From NCBI RefSeq assembly GCF_000691525.1, contig NZ_JMDW01000019.1, positions 59,371 to 123,370 on the forward strand: a DNA stretch of 64,000 bases, read 5' to 3'. Position numbers and translations under genes: made by a program. Shown here piece after piece: positions 1 through 7,691 of the stretch. The notes under the pieces were generated by a model. It saw only the letters and a program-made list of their open reading frames with translations. It was not told the origin of the DNA and did no database searches. Source of the DNA: Mycolicibacterium neoaurum ATCC 25795 (GTDB lineage Bacteria; Actinomycetota; Actinomycetes; Mycobacteriales; Mycobacteriaceae). Position 1 is the stretch's first letter; each line of letters starts with the position of its first letter.

Positions 1-78
1 TGCCTGAGCATCGCCGGGGGCACCGAGCAGATCCTGCTCACCCTCGCCGGTGAGCGGCTGCTGGGGTTGCCGCGCTAG
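1..78 (+). CDS. Acyl-CoA dehydrogenase, C-terminal end only (partial; possibly fadE34)
   Basis: Reading from base 1 in frame, 25 codons end at a TAG at 76-78. The peptide contains IAGGTEQILLTLAGERLLGLP, the flavin/tetramer-contact tail of acyl-CoA dehydrogenases (usual form: GGT-EIQ-N-IAER-LGLPR). The rest of the gene lies left of the window. In M. tuberculosis fadE34 (Rv3573c) lies two genes from kshB and points towards it, as this one does, so fadE34 is a reasonable guess, but 25 residues cannot prove it. The last 41 bases overlap the 3' end of the convergent TetR gene. Confidence 0.75.
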   Translation, partial: CLSIAGGTEQILLTLAGERLLGLPR

Positions 79-679
79 TCAGGTACCCGAGCAGCAGCCG
101 GACCACCTCGTCCTCCAGCTGGGAGGTGTCCACCGGTTGCACGATGAGTCGGTGCACGAGCGACTCGATGGTGGTGACGGTCAGCCGGGCAGCGAAGTGC
201 GGGTCGGCGACCTCGACCTCCGGGTGGTGACGCAGCAGCTCGGTCACCCCGGCCACCGCGCGTGATTCGATCTCGTGCAGTCGCTCCAGCAGCGCCGCCG
301 AACGCGGGGCCTGCTCGAACAACACGCGGTGCAACGCGGGATCGTCGCGATGATTGTCGATGGTCGCCCTGACGAACAGGCGCAGCGTGCTCTCCAGTGA
401 GCTCGGCAGTCCGTCGCGCGATCGCTGCGCCAGCAACTGGCCACCCGCCTCGATGTGTTCGTCGATCAGCGCGGCCAGGATCGCATCCTTGTTCGGGAAG
501 TATTGGTAGAGGGAGCCGATCGACATCTCGGCGGCCTCGGCGATGCGGTTGGTCGTGCCCGCCGTGTAACCGTGCGCGCTGAAAATGTGAGCAGCCGCGT
601 CGAGCGCGCGGCGCCTGGTCTGTGTCGAGCGGGCCTGGCGCGGCTGTTTACGGGGCTTGAAGCGATCGGTCGGCGCCAT
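38..679 (-). CDS. TetR/AcrR family transcriptional regulator
   Basis: A 213-residue protein with an N-terminal TetR helix-turn-helix (TTNRIAEAAEMSIGSLYQYF, then NKDAIL, about residues 40-66) and a divergent C-terminal ligand domain. I chose the ATG at 679 because the basic, TetR-like sequence begins there; the frame stays open to 817 but the added residues look non-coding. It is not KstR: the N-terminus and C-terminal half do not match that protein. It is divergent from the SRPBCC gene at 741, so it may control that gene and itself. The 3' end runs into the convergent acyl-CoA dehydrogenase gene. Ligand unknown. Confidence 0.85.
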   Translation of the reverse strand: MAPTDRFKPRKQPRQARSTQTRRRALDAAAHIFSAHGYTAGTTNRIAEAAEMSIGSLYQYFPNKDAILAALIDEHIEAGGQLLAQRSRDGLPSSLESTLRLFVRATIDNHRDDPALHRVLFEQAPRSAALLERLHEIESRAVAGVTELLRHHPEVEVADPHFAARLTVTTIESLVHRLIVQPVDTSQLEDEVVRLLLGYLTSAATPAAAHRRG

Positions 680-740
680 GTCATCTCCGCGGAAAATGCG
701 AGTAGTCAACCCATGCGGCGCCGCCGGAGAATCATCGCCC

Positions 741-1190
741 ATGCAGCGCGTACATGTCGAAACCATACTTGCCACCGACGCCGACCGGGTGTGGGCCGCC
801 ATGCAGTACCCGGTCACGTTCCTCTACGTGTGCAGGGGGCTGCTGAGTCTGCCCGCACTCGTCGGACGCAGCGCGCCACTGCAGGTCGGGGAACGCGGGA
901 GCGGCTGGCTGTTCGCCTTTCACGTCCTACCGGTCTACCGACACACCCTCGAGGTGCTCAGCGCCGATCCCGGCACCCGCACGATCCGCACCCATGAGTA
1001 TGGCGGCGTGCTCACGGCGTGGGATCACACGCTGCACGTGGAACCGGTCGACGAGAACAGTTGCCGCTACAGCGATTCGGTCGACATCGACGCGGGAATG
1101 CTGACTCCCGTCGTGGTCCGGTTGGCCCGCGGGATCTATCGATACCGGCACCGCCGGTGGCACCGACTGGTGGCCAGACACCTCAGCTGA
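741..1190 (+). CDS. SRPBCC-like (polyketide cyclase fold) protein
   Basis: A 149-residue protein starting MQRVHVETILATDADRVWAA, the typical opening of START/SRPBCC ligand-binding proteins (first beta strand followed by a helix with a W), and ending in a basic helix (YRYRHRRWHRLV). No catalytic motif can be named. The ATG at 741 was preferred over upstream in-frame codons because the SRPBCC fold begins right there. It lies 61 bp from the divergent TetR gene, which is its likely regulator (inference from position). Function unknown; a small hydrophobic ligand is probable for the fold. Confidence 0.65.
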   Translation: MQRVHVETILATDADRVWAAMQYPVTFLYVCRGLLSLPALVGRSAPLQVGERGSGWLFAFHVLPVYRHTLEVLSADPGTRTIRTHEYGGVLTAWDHTLHVEPVDENSCRYSDSVDIDAGMLTPVVVRLARGIYRYRHRRWHRLVARHLS

Positions 1191-1211
1191 GCGTGCCCGA
1201 GTGATGCCGGC

Positions 1212-1793
1212 TCAGCCGAATGTCGTCTGGGCGCACGCCTTCGGAGTGGCCACGTTGACACCGCCGAACACCACCTGGATATCGGAGCAGACGACGAAAC
1301 TCCCGTCGGTGGTGGGCCGCCCGGAGCGCCAGTCGGTCTGCACCGAATCTCCGTCGGTGGCAAAGCGTTGCAACGGGCCGCCGCCGAAATAGGTCACCGA
1401 GACCGTGTAGTCGCTGTTGGCCTTGTAGGCCTTGGACAGCACATTGTCGTGGTTGGCGCCCTTGAGTTCCCTGGGCATCCCGGCCGGTGCGCTGTACCAG
1501 GCTTCCTGCCAGGTGCTGCGATTCATGTTGCGGATGACGATCGTCTGCCGGGCCCAGGTGTCCTGCGGCAGACCGATCGGCCCGGTCGGGGTCAGCAGGC
1601 TGGCCTGGGTCCGGAAGAAACACTTGCCGTCGGTGCCTGGGCAGTCGGCGGTCACCTGCATCTCGACGATGCCCTGCGGTGTCGGTATCGACGAGGTCCC
1701 GGTGTTCGAGGCGGCCGATGCCGTCGGGACGGACAGGGCGGAGAGCACGGCCGCAGCACACGCCGCCGTGGTTGCACCAAGAATCTTCTTCAC
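1212..1793 (-). CDS. Secreted protein of unknown function (position of Rv3572)
   Basis: A 193-residue protein with a Sec signal peptide (KK, then a long A/L-rich core, then PTASAAS, likely cleaved near residue 28). The mature part has several cysteines (CPGTDGKCFF, VVCSD, KACAQ) consistent with disulfides outside the cytoplasm, and no recognisable catalytic motif. The start is the GTG at 1793, preceded by a GGAGGG Shine-Dalgarno; the frame upstream overlaps kshB and is not needed. In M. tuberculosis the unknown gene Rv3572 sits in this slot beside kshB on the same strand, so it may be its orthologue (inference from order only). It is 37 bp downstream of kshB and could be co-transcribed. Confidence 0.7.
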   Translation of the reverse strand: MKKILGATTAACAAAVLSALSVPTASAASNTGTSSIPTPQGIVEMQVTADCPGTDGKCFFRTQASLLTPTGPIGLPQDTWARQTIVIRNMNRSTWQEAWYSAPAGMPRELKGANHDNVLSKAYKANSDYTVSVTYFGGGPLQRFATDGDSVQTDWRSGRPTTDGSFVVCSDIQVVFGGVNVATPKACAQTTFG

Positions 1794-1830
1794 AGCAATC
1801 CCTCCGCTCGTCTGCACGTTAGCCCGAGCA

Positions 1831-2886
1831 CTATTCGTCGTAGGTGACTTCCACCGAATCCGATGTGGGCAAGGCCTGGCAGGCCAGGATGAGGCCCTCG
1901 TCGAGATCGGACGGCTCGAGGACATCGTTGATCTCCATCTCGACATCGCCCTTGCGCATCAGCACCGCGCATGCCCCGCAATGGCCCTCCCGGCAGGAGA
2001 ACGGTGCGTCCAGACCCTTGTTCAGCAACACATCGAGCAACTTGGCCTTGCGTGGCCACTCGATCTCATGGGTGGTCCCGTCCAGTTCGACGATCGCCTG
2101 CGCGGGGCCGCGGTCATCGTCCTCCTCGACATCGATGACGACCTGTGCGAACGGGTCCGAATCCAGGGACTTGAACACCTCGATGTGGATATGCCTGGCG
2201 TCGACGGTCTTCAACGCAGCCTCCGCGGCGGACATGAAGGGGCCGGGACCGCAGATGAATGCCTCATGTGCGGCGAACGGTCCCACCAGCGTCGCCAGCG
2301 CATCGGTGTTGGGCAACCCCTGCACGGTCTCCAGCCAGTGGATCACCGTCAGCCGGTCCGGGTGTGCGGCGGTCAACTCTCGCAGCGTCTCGGCGAAGAT
2401 GACCGAGTTCTCGTCACGGTTGGCGTAGACCAGGACGATCTTTCCGGTGCCCTCGGCCAGTGCGGACTTGCAGATTGCCATCATCGGGGTGATCCCGCTT
2501 CCCGCGGCCAACAGCAGGAAATCGGTGTCCAGCGTCTTGGGGACGAAGGTGCCCGATGGCGCCAGCACGTGCATGCGCATACCGGGATGGGCGTTGTCGC
2601 ACAGCCAATTCGACGCGTACCCGTCGGCGGTCCGCTTGACTGTCACGGTCAGCTTCTCGTCACGTGCCGGCGAACTCGACAGCGAATAGCAGCGGGCCAC
2701 CGACCCGGTCCGCTCGCTGGGCACCCGCAGCGTCAGGAACTGACCGGGCGAGTACCGCAACTTCTCGGCGGGCACATCGCTGCCGCCGGGGACGTCGAAC
2801 ACGAGCGACCTGGCATCGGCCGTCTCCTCGATGACGGCGGCGATCTCCAGTTCGAGCACATGGCTGCCGAGCGGTTCCTCCGTCAC
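1831..2886 (-). CDS. kshB: KshB, reductase of 3-ketosteroid 9alpha-hydroxylase
   Basis: A 351-residue ferredoxin-NAD reductase that passes electrons from NADH through FAD and a 2Fe-2S centre to the oxygenase KshA, which hydroxylates C9 of androstenedione-type steroids and leads to opening of ring B. The FAD motif RCYS is at 65-68, the nucleotide-binding GSGITP at 129-134, and a C-terminal plant-type 2Fe-2S domain has Cys 298, 303, 306 and 336. The GTG at 2886 was chosen because the protein family begins near PLGSHVLELE. A KstR box lies 27 bp upstream. KshA is not in the window. Length and order match M. tuberculosis Rv3571 (358 residues). Confidence 0.95.
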   Translation of the reverse strand: MTEEPLGSHVLELEIAAVIEETADARSLVFDVPGGSDVPAEKLRYSPGQFLTLRVPSERTGSVARCYSLSSSPARDEKLTVTVKRTADGYASNWLCDNAHPGMRMHVLAPSGTFVPKTLDTDFLLLAAGSGITPMMAICKSALAEGTGKIVLVYANRDENSVIFAETLRELTAAHPDRLTVIHWLETVQGLPNTDALATLVGPFAAHEAFICGPGPFMSAAEAALKTVDARHIHIEVFKSLDSDPFAQVVIDVEEDDDRGPAQAIVELDGTTHEIEWPRKAKLLDVLLNKGLDAPFSCREGHCGACAVLMRKGDVEMEINDVLEPSDLDEGLILACQALPTSDSVEVTYDE

Positions 2887-2912
2887 AGGCCTGGCCTCTT
2901 TTCCCTCATAAC

Positions 2913-2926
2913 TAGAACATGTTACA
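2913..2926. promoter_or_regulatory. KstR operator at kshB
   Basis: TAGAACATGTTACA fits all eight fixed positions of the published KstR motif TnnAACnnGTTnnA. It lies 27-40 bp upstream of the kshB start, in the promoter region. KstR (not in the window) is the known repressor of sterol side-chain and ring A/B genes in mycobacteria, released by a sterol-derived CoA thioester. Confidence 0.9.
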
Positions 2927-2980
2927 AAACTGCAGTTGTGCAGGTCCAGCCGTTGATTGAGCGCGCTACTCGACACAAAT

Positions 2981-2994
2981 CGTAACGTGTTCTA
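2981..2994. promoter_or_regulatory. KstR operator at hsaA (one mismatch)
   Basis: CGTAACGTGTTCTA matches TnnAACnnGTTnnA except for the first T, which is C. It lies 42-55 bp before the hsaA start codon. A TAATCT sequence at 2993-2998 that could be a -10 element overlaps its right half, which is the geometry expected for repression. With the box at 2913 it gives each divergent transcript its own operator. Confidence 0.85.
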
Positions 2995-3035
2995 ATCTTT
3001 TGCTAGTGACGGATCTCGATCCAGGAGGCAATTCA

Positions 3036-4220
3036 GTGACGTCCATTGAACAGCGTGACGTGCAGGCAGTTCTGAGCGGTATCGACGATCTGTTGCCGAA
3101 CCTGCGGGAACGCGCCCAGATCGCCGAAGACCAGCGCCAGGTCCCTTACGAGACCATCAACGAACTCGACGAGGTCGGCTTCTTCAAACTGCTCCAGCCC
3201 GAGCAGTGGGGCGGGCTGCAGGCCGATCCGACGGCTTTCTACGAGGCCGTCCGTCGGTTGGCCAGTGCATGCGGGTCGACCGGTTGGATCAGCTCCATCA
3301 TCGGTGTGCACAACTGGCACCTGGCGCTGTTCGACCAGCGCGCCCAGGACGAGGTGTGGGGCGACGACCCGACGGTGCGTGTCTCGTCCTCCTACGCCCC
3401 GATGGGCGCGGGAACCGTGGTCGACGGTGGCTACCTGGTCAGCGGCGCCTGGCAGTGGTCCTCGGGCAGTGAACACGCCACCTGGGCGTTCCTCGGTGGC
3501 CCGGTCATCAAGGACGGCCGCCCGGTGGACTTCGGCAGCTTCCTGATCCCGCGCACCGAATACACGATCGACGATGTCTGGCATGTCGTCGGACTCAAGG
3601 GCACCGGCAGCAACACCGTCGTGGTCAAGGACGTGTTCGTGCCCTCGCACCGGTTCCTGTCCTACAAGGCCATGAACGACGGCACCGCGGGCGGCTACCA
3701 GAACAACACCGCACCGGTCTACAAGATGCCGTGGGGCACCATGCATCCCACCACCATCTCGGCGCCGATCGTCGGTATGGCCTATGGCGCGTACGCCGCT
3801 CACGTCGAGCATCAGGGCAAGCGTGTCCGGGCCGCCTTCGCCGGTGAGAAGTCCAAGGACGATCCGTTCGCCAAGGTGCGCATCGCCGAGGCCGCCAGCG
3901 ATATCGATGCGGCGTGGCGTCAGCTGATCGGCAATGTCGGCGACGAGTACGCCCTGTTGCAGGCGGGCAAGGAGATCCCCTACGAACTGCGTGCCCGTGC
4001 GCGCCGTGACCAGGTGCGGGCGACTGCGCGCGCGATCGCCTCGATCGACCTGCTGTTCGAGTCGGCCGGTGCCACCGCGCTGGTCACCGGCGCTCCGCTG
4101 CAGCGGTTCTGGCGAGACGCCCACGCAGGCCGGGTGCATGCCGCCAACGAGCCCGAGCGTGCCTACCTGATCTTCGGTAACAACGAGTTCGGTCTGCCGC
4201 CCGCGGACACGATGGTCTGA
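3036..4220 (+). CDS. hsaA: HsaA, oxygenase of 3-HSA 4-monooxygenase
   Basis: A 394-residue flavin-dependent monooxygenase of the acyl-CoA dehydrogenase-like fold. It hydroxylates 3-HSA to the catechol 3,4-DHSA using reduced flavin supplied by HsaB. Long stretches are those of M. tuberculosis HsaA (for example ACGSTGW-SSIIGVHNWHLALFD, MPWGTMHPTTISAPI, AAHVEHQGKRVRAAFAGEK), and the length is the same. The GTG at 3036 has an AGGAGG Shine-Dalgarno at 3023-3028 and gives the family N-terminus VTSIEQRD; an upstream in-frame TTG at 3000 does not. First gene of hsaADCB; its TGA overlaps the hsaD ATG. Confidence 0.97.
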   Translation: MTSIEQRDVQAVLSGIDDLLPNLRERAQIAEDQRQVPYETINELDEVGFFKLLQPEQWGGLQADPTAFYEAVRRLASACGSTGWISSIIGVHNWHLALFDQRAQDEVWGDDPTVRVSSSYAPMGAGTVVDGGYLVSGAWQWSSGSEHATWAFLGGPVIKDGRPVDFGSFLIPRTEYTIDDVWHVVGLKGTGSNTVVVKDVFVPSHRFLSYKAMNDGTAGGYQNNTAPVYKMPWGTMHPTTISAPIVGMAYGAYAAHVEHQGKRVRAAFAGEKSKDDPFAKVRIAEAASDIDAAWRQLIGNVGDEYALLQAGKEIPYELRARARRDQVRATARAIASIDLLFESAGATALVTGAPLQRFWRDAHAGRVHAANEPERAYLIFGNNEFGLPPADTMV

Positions 4221-5092
4221 TGACTGCGGTTTCCGAGATCACTTTCGAGTCCACTTCCCGGTACGCCGATGTGCAGGCCGGGGAATTGGCCATGCGGTTG
4301 CATTACCACGAGGCGGGCGACCCGACGTCGCAGACCATCGTGCTGTTGCACGGCGGCGGCCCCGGTGCGTCGAGTTGGTCGAACTTCGGCCGCAACATCG
4401 CCGTACTCGCTGAGCACTACCACGTGTTGGCCATCGACCAACCCGGTTACGGTTTGTCGGACAAGCACACCGAGCACGAGCAGTACAACCGTTACAGCGC
4501 CAAGGCAGTGCTCGGGCTGCTCGACAAGCTTGAGATCACGGGACGTGTTCCGCTGCTGGGTAATTCACTCGGTGGCGGCACGGCGGTGCGGTTCGCGCTG
4601 GACTATCCGGATCGCGCGGGCAAGCTCATCCTTATGGGCCCCGGGGGGTTGTCGGTGAACCTGTTCGCCCCCGATCCCACCGAGGGTGTGAAGGCACTGG
4701 CGAAGTTCAACTTCGAGCCGACCCGCGAGAACCTCGAGGCGTTCATCAGGATCATGGTCTTCGACCAGAAGCTGGTCACCCCGGAACTGGTCGAGGAACG
4801 CTTCGCGATCGCCAGTACCCCGGAGTCGCTCGCGGCCACCCGGGCGATGGGAAAGTCGTTCGCGGGGCCCGATTTCGAGCTGGGCATGATGTGGCGCGAG
4901 GTGTACAAGCTGCGTCAGCCGGTGCTGCTGATCTGGGGCCGCGAGGATCGGGTGAACCCGCTCGACGGCGCACTGGTCGCGGTCAAGCAGATCCCGCGCG
5001 TGCAGCTGCACGTCTTCGGGCAGTGCGGGCACTGGGCACAGGTCGAGAAGTTCGACGAATTCAACAAGCTCACCATTGATTTCCTGGGCTAG
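4220..5092 (+). CDS. hsaD: HsaD, meta-cleavage product (4,9-DSHA) hydrolase
   Basis: A 290-residue alpha/beta hydrolase that splits the C-C bond of the ring-cleaved product 4,9-DSHA into HIP (DOHNAA) and 2-hydroxyhexa-2,4-dienoate. The oxyanion loop HGGGPGASSW is at 44-53, the nucleophile Ser116 sits in GNSLGG, the acid is Asp243 (GREDRVNP) and the base His271 (GHWAQ), the set known for this family. The ATG overlaps the hsaA stop (ATGA), so translation is coupled. Expressed with hsaA from the KstR-controlled promoter. Confidence 0.97.
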   Translation: MTAVSEITFESTSRYADVQAGELAMRLHYHEAGDPTSQTIVLLHGGGPGASSWSNFGRNIAVLAEHYHVLAIDQPGYGLSDKHTEHEQYNRYSAKAVLGLLDKLEITGRVPLLGNSLGGGTAVRFALDYPDRAGKLILMGPGGLSVNLFAPDPTEGVKALAKFNFEPTRENLEAFIRIMVFDQKLVTPELVEERFAIASTPESLAATRAMGKSFAGPDFELGMMWREVYKLRQPVLLIWGREDRVNPLDGALVAVKQIPRVQLHVFGQCGHWAQVEKFDEFNKLTIDFLG

Positions 5093-5104
5093 GAGGGCCC
5101 TACC

Positions 5105-6004
5105 ATGAGCATCAAGTCGCTGGGGTACATGCGCATCGAGGCAACCGACGTGGCGGCGTGGCGCGAGTTCGCCCTGAAGGTGCTCGGCATGGTCGAGGGT
5201 CAGGGGTCCACCCCGGGCGCCCTCTATCTGCGGATGGACGAGGTCGCCGCGCGCCTGGTGATCGTGCCCGGCGAGCACGACCGGTTGTTGATCTCCGGAT
5301 GGGAAGTGGCCGACGCTCCAGCGCTGCAGGCGCTGCGCGAAACACTGTCCAAGGCCGGCGTCGAGTATGTCGAGGGCACCCGCGAGGAGCGTGCCGAGCG
5401 GCGCGTCGAGGGATTGATCCGCTTCAACGATCCGGCAGGCAACGTCCTGGAGGCCTTCCACGGCGCCCAGTACCTCGGCCGCCGGTTCGTCAGCCCGTAC
5501 GGCCACAAATTCGTCACCGGTGAGCAGGGGCTCGGGCATGTCGTGCTCACCTGTGACGACGACGCCGCGGCACAGGCGTTCTATCAGGACGTGCTGGGCT
5601 TCCGGTTGCGTGACTCGATGAGCCTGCCACCCCAGCTCGCCGGCCGGCCCGCCGACGGTGACCCGGTATGGCTGCGCTTCTACGGGTGCAACCCGCGTCA
5701 CCATGCGCTGGCGTTCATGCCGATGCCCAACCCCACCGGCATCGTGCACCTGATGGTCGAGGTCGAGGAGTCCGATGATGTCGGTCTGTGCCTGGACCGC
5801 GCGCTGCGCCGCAATGTAAAGATGTCGGCGACCCTCGGCAGGCATATCAACGACAAGATGCTGTCCTTCTACATCAAGACTCCCGGCGGGTTCGACATCG
5901 AATTCGGTTGCGAAGGACTGGAAGTCGAGGACCAGAACTGGGTGGCGCGGGAGAGCACCGCGGTCAGCCTGTGGGGGCACGACTTCAGCGTCGGCTTCAA
6001 GTAG
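5105..6004 (+). CDS. hsaC: HsaC, 3,4-DHSA extradiol dioxygenase
   Basis: A 299-residue type I extradiol dioxygenase that opens the catechol ring of 3,4-DHSA between C4 and C5. It has the two-module vicinal-oxygen-chelate fold; the iron ligands in the C-terminal module are His145 (GLGHVVL), His215 (IVHLMVEV) and Glu266 (DIEFG), as in M. tuberculosis HsaC. An AGGAGG Shine-Dalgarno lies just before the ATG, 12 bp after hsaD. Third gene of the hsa operon. Confidence 0.97.
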   Translation: MSIKSLGYMRIEATDVAAWREFALKVLGMVEGQGSTPGALYLRMDEVAARLVIVPGEHDRLLISGWEVADAPALQALRETLSKAGVEYVEGTREERAERRVEGLIRFNDPAGNVLEAFHGAQYLGRRFVSPYGHKFVTGEQGLGHVVLTCDDDAAAQAFYQDVLGFRLRDSMSLPPQLAGRPADGDPVWLRFYGCNPRHHALAFMPMPNPTGIVHLMVEVEESDDVGLCLDRALRRNVKMSATLGRHINDKMLSFYIKTPGGFDIEFGCEGLEVEDQNWVARESTAVSLWGHDFSVGFK

Positions 6005-6011
6005 TCGCCTT

Positions 6012-6578
6012 ATGACCGCCGAAGCCATCGACCCGCGTACCTTCCGCAACGTGCTCGGGCAGTTCTGCACCGGTGTCACCGTCATCACCACCACGGCCGA
6101 TGATGTGCCGATCGGTTTCGCCTGCCAGTCGTTCGCGGCTTTGTCGCTGGATCCGCCGTTGGTGCTGTTCTGTCCGACCAAACAGTCCAGGGCCTGGCAG
6201 GCCATCGAGGCCAGCGGTAGGTTCTGTGTCAACATGCTGCACGAGAATCAGCAGCACGTCTCCGCGCAGTTCGGATCCAAGGCGCCGGATAAATTCGCCG
6301 GGATCGACTGGACCGCATCGCCGTTGGGCTCACCGATCATCGACGGCAGCCTTGCCCATATCGACTGCACCGTCGCCTCGGTGCACGACGGCGGCGATCA
6401 CTTCGTGGTGTTCGGCGCGGTGCACTCGTTGTCGGAGCCACCTGCGCTCAAACCGCGTCCGCTGTTGTTCTACCGCGGCCAGTACACCGGGATCGAGCCG
6501 GACAAGAACACCCCGGCCCAGTGGCGTGACGACCTGGAGGCGTTCCTGACCACGACGACGTCGGACACGTGGCTCTGA
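6012..6578 (+). CDS. hsaB: HsaB, flavin reductase of 3-HSA 4-monooxygenase
   Basis: A 188-residue flavin reductase of the HpaC/ActVB split-barrel type that makes FMNH2 with NADH for HsaA. Typical features are FCTGVTVITT near the N-terminus, GFACQSFAALSLDPPLVLFCP in the flavin site and a DGGDHFVVFGAV strand late in the protein. It starts 7 bp after hsaC and is the last gene of the operon. In M. tuberculosis the arylamine N-acetyltransferase gene nat follows directly; here it does not. Confidence 0.96.
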   Translation: MTAEAIDPRTFRNVLGQFCTGVTVITTTADDVPIGFACQSFAALSLDPPLVLFCPTKQSRAWQAIEASGRFCVNMLHENQQHVSAQFGSKAPDKFAGIDWTASPLGSPIIDGSLAHIDCTVASVHDGGDHFVVFGAVHSLSEPPALKPRPLLFYRGQYTGIEPDKNTPAQWRDDLEAFLTTTTSDTWL

Positions 6579-6628
6579 TCCCGTCGCTTCGCTCGCCTGG
6601 TTGTGATCCCGTCGCTTCGCTCGCCTGG
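6576..6628. repeat. Two direct copies of a 25-bp unit after hsaB
   Basis: The 25 bases at 6576-6600 are repeated exactly at 6604-6628, separated by TTG. The unit begins with the hsaB stop codon (TGATCCCGTCG...), so the first copy spans the end of the gene. It may be a duplication at the boundary where the sterol operon meets the accessory block, or part of a termination structure; no strong hairpin is visible. Confidence 0.85.
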
Positions 6629-6634
6629 GACGCT

Positions 6635-7624
6635 CTAATCGCCCACCCGCTGTAACTTCACGTCGAGTTCGACCTTCGCCGGGCAGTCACCGATGTACTC
6701 CTGAAACGAGGTGCCCGTCAGCGCGACGATGGGGTCCTGTGGACCCTGCGGCAACGGCAGGTCGTCGCGCGAGGTCTGCCGAACCTTGCCGACGCCGTCG
6801 GTGCATTCGGCGTCGCCCTCCGGGAAGCTGGCGCTGAAACGTCCGTCACCGTAGAGCATCACAAAGAGATTGTTGGTGTCGATCGTGGACATCAGGCTCA
6901 CGCACCGGTCGCCCGTGCGAAGACAGTAGGTCGTCGCCTTGTAATCGTGCGGCGGGAAGGTCTGTCCGGTCTCCCGGTAGGTCTGCGAATAGGTGTAGAC
7001 CCCGCGCAGAGCCGCCCCGGGGGCCGGCCGCAACGGCGGTTCCAGGGCCGGGTCGGGTGCGGTGACGCTGACCCCGGAGCCGGTGGTCGGGGTCAGATGG
7101 ATGGCGCGCTTGTTCGCACACAGGGCGGGCGCGGTGGCCCAGGTGTACTCGCCGTTCATCGAACCGTCCAACTGCGGTGTCAGCGAAATGACGGTCCACC
7201 CTTGGACATCGGTGTCGACGTCACCGACCTTGCATTTGTCGGGGGCCTCGCGGACCTGCAGCCAATCTCCGTCGAGATAGTCGAAAACCATGGTGTACAA
7301 CGGAGCTCCGGCGGCGTCCTGCGGATTCACCACGGCCACCGTGGCAACGCAGTCGGTGCCCTTGCATACCGAGCGTGCGACCCAGGTTTCGGTACGGGCC
7401 GTGCCGGCGACCGGCTTGCCGTCCGGTGTTGCGGTCGGGCCGACGTCGACTTTGAACGTGCCCTCCAGCGCCGGACCGGTCTTGCTCGCTGCCTGCTCGC
7501 CACCGCTGTCCCGCACGGTGTACAGGCAGGCCGCGAAGCCACCCAGCAGGACAGCGACCAGCGCAGCCGCAGCCAGGAGTTTGACCAGCGTGCTCTTGGT
7601 ATCTTTGCTCAGCCCAATTGCCAT
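6635..7624 (-). CDS. Membrane-anchored extracytoplasmic protein of unknown function
   Basis: A 329-residue protein with a short cytoplasmic N-terminus (MAIGLSKDTKSTLVK), one membrane helix (residues about 16-34, A/L/V-rich) and a roughly 290-residue outer part with regularly spaced cysteines (SVCKGTDC, DKCKVGD, ALCANK, TYCLRTGDRC, AECTDG, GDCPAK). Two halves with similar ...C-K-GD-C... patterns suggest a duplicated beta-rich domain. The ATG at 7624 places the helix near the start; the frame extends to 7672. No known motif. It is convergent with hsaB. Confidence 0.6.
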   Translation of the reverse strand: MAIGLSKDTKSTLVKLLAAAALVAVLLGGFAACLYTVRDSGGEQAASKTGPALEGTFKVDVGPTATPDGKPVAGTARTETWVARSVCKGTDCVATVAVVNPQDAAGAPLYTMVFDYLDGDWLQVREAPDKCKVGDVDTDVQGWTVISLTPQLDGSMNGEYTWATAPALCANKRAIHLTPTTGSGVSVTAPDPALEPPLRPAPGAALRGVYTYSQTYRETGQTFPPHDYKATTYCLRTGDRCVSLMSTIDTNNLFVMLYGDGRFSASFPEGDAECTDGVGKVRQTSRDDLPLPQGPQDPIVALTGTSFQEYIGDCPAKVELDVKLQRVGD

Positions 7625-7691
7625 CGCCGTAAGAATGCCATCCCAGAGTGGTTGGCAGGAACGCAATCCCACACAACGGCGGCCGCGACGG

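Noticed and set aside
1432..2985. Long + strand open frame (517 codons) opposite kshB
   Set aside because: It is the antisense of kshB and of the secreted-protein gene; no family motif, and high-GC DNA commonly gives such frames.
4565..6235. 556-codon - strand open frame across hsaD and hsaC
   Set aside because: Antisense of two certain genes with catalytic residues intact; the translation has no recognisable domain.
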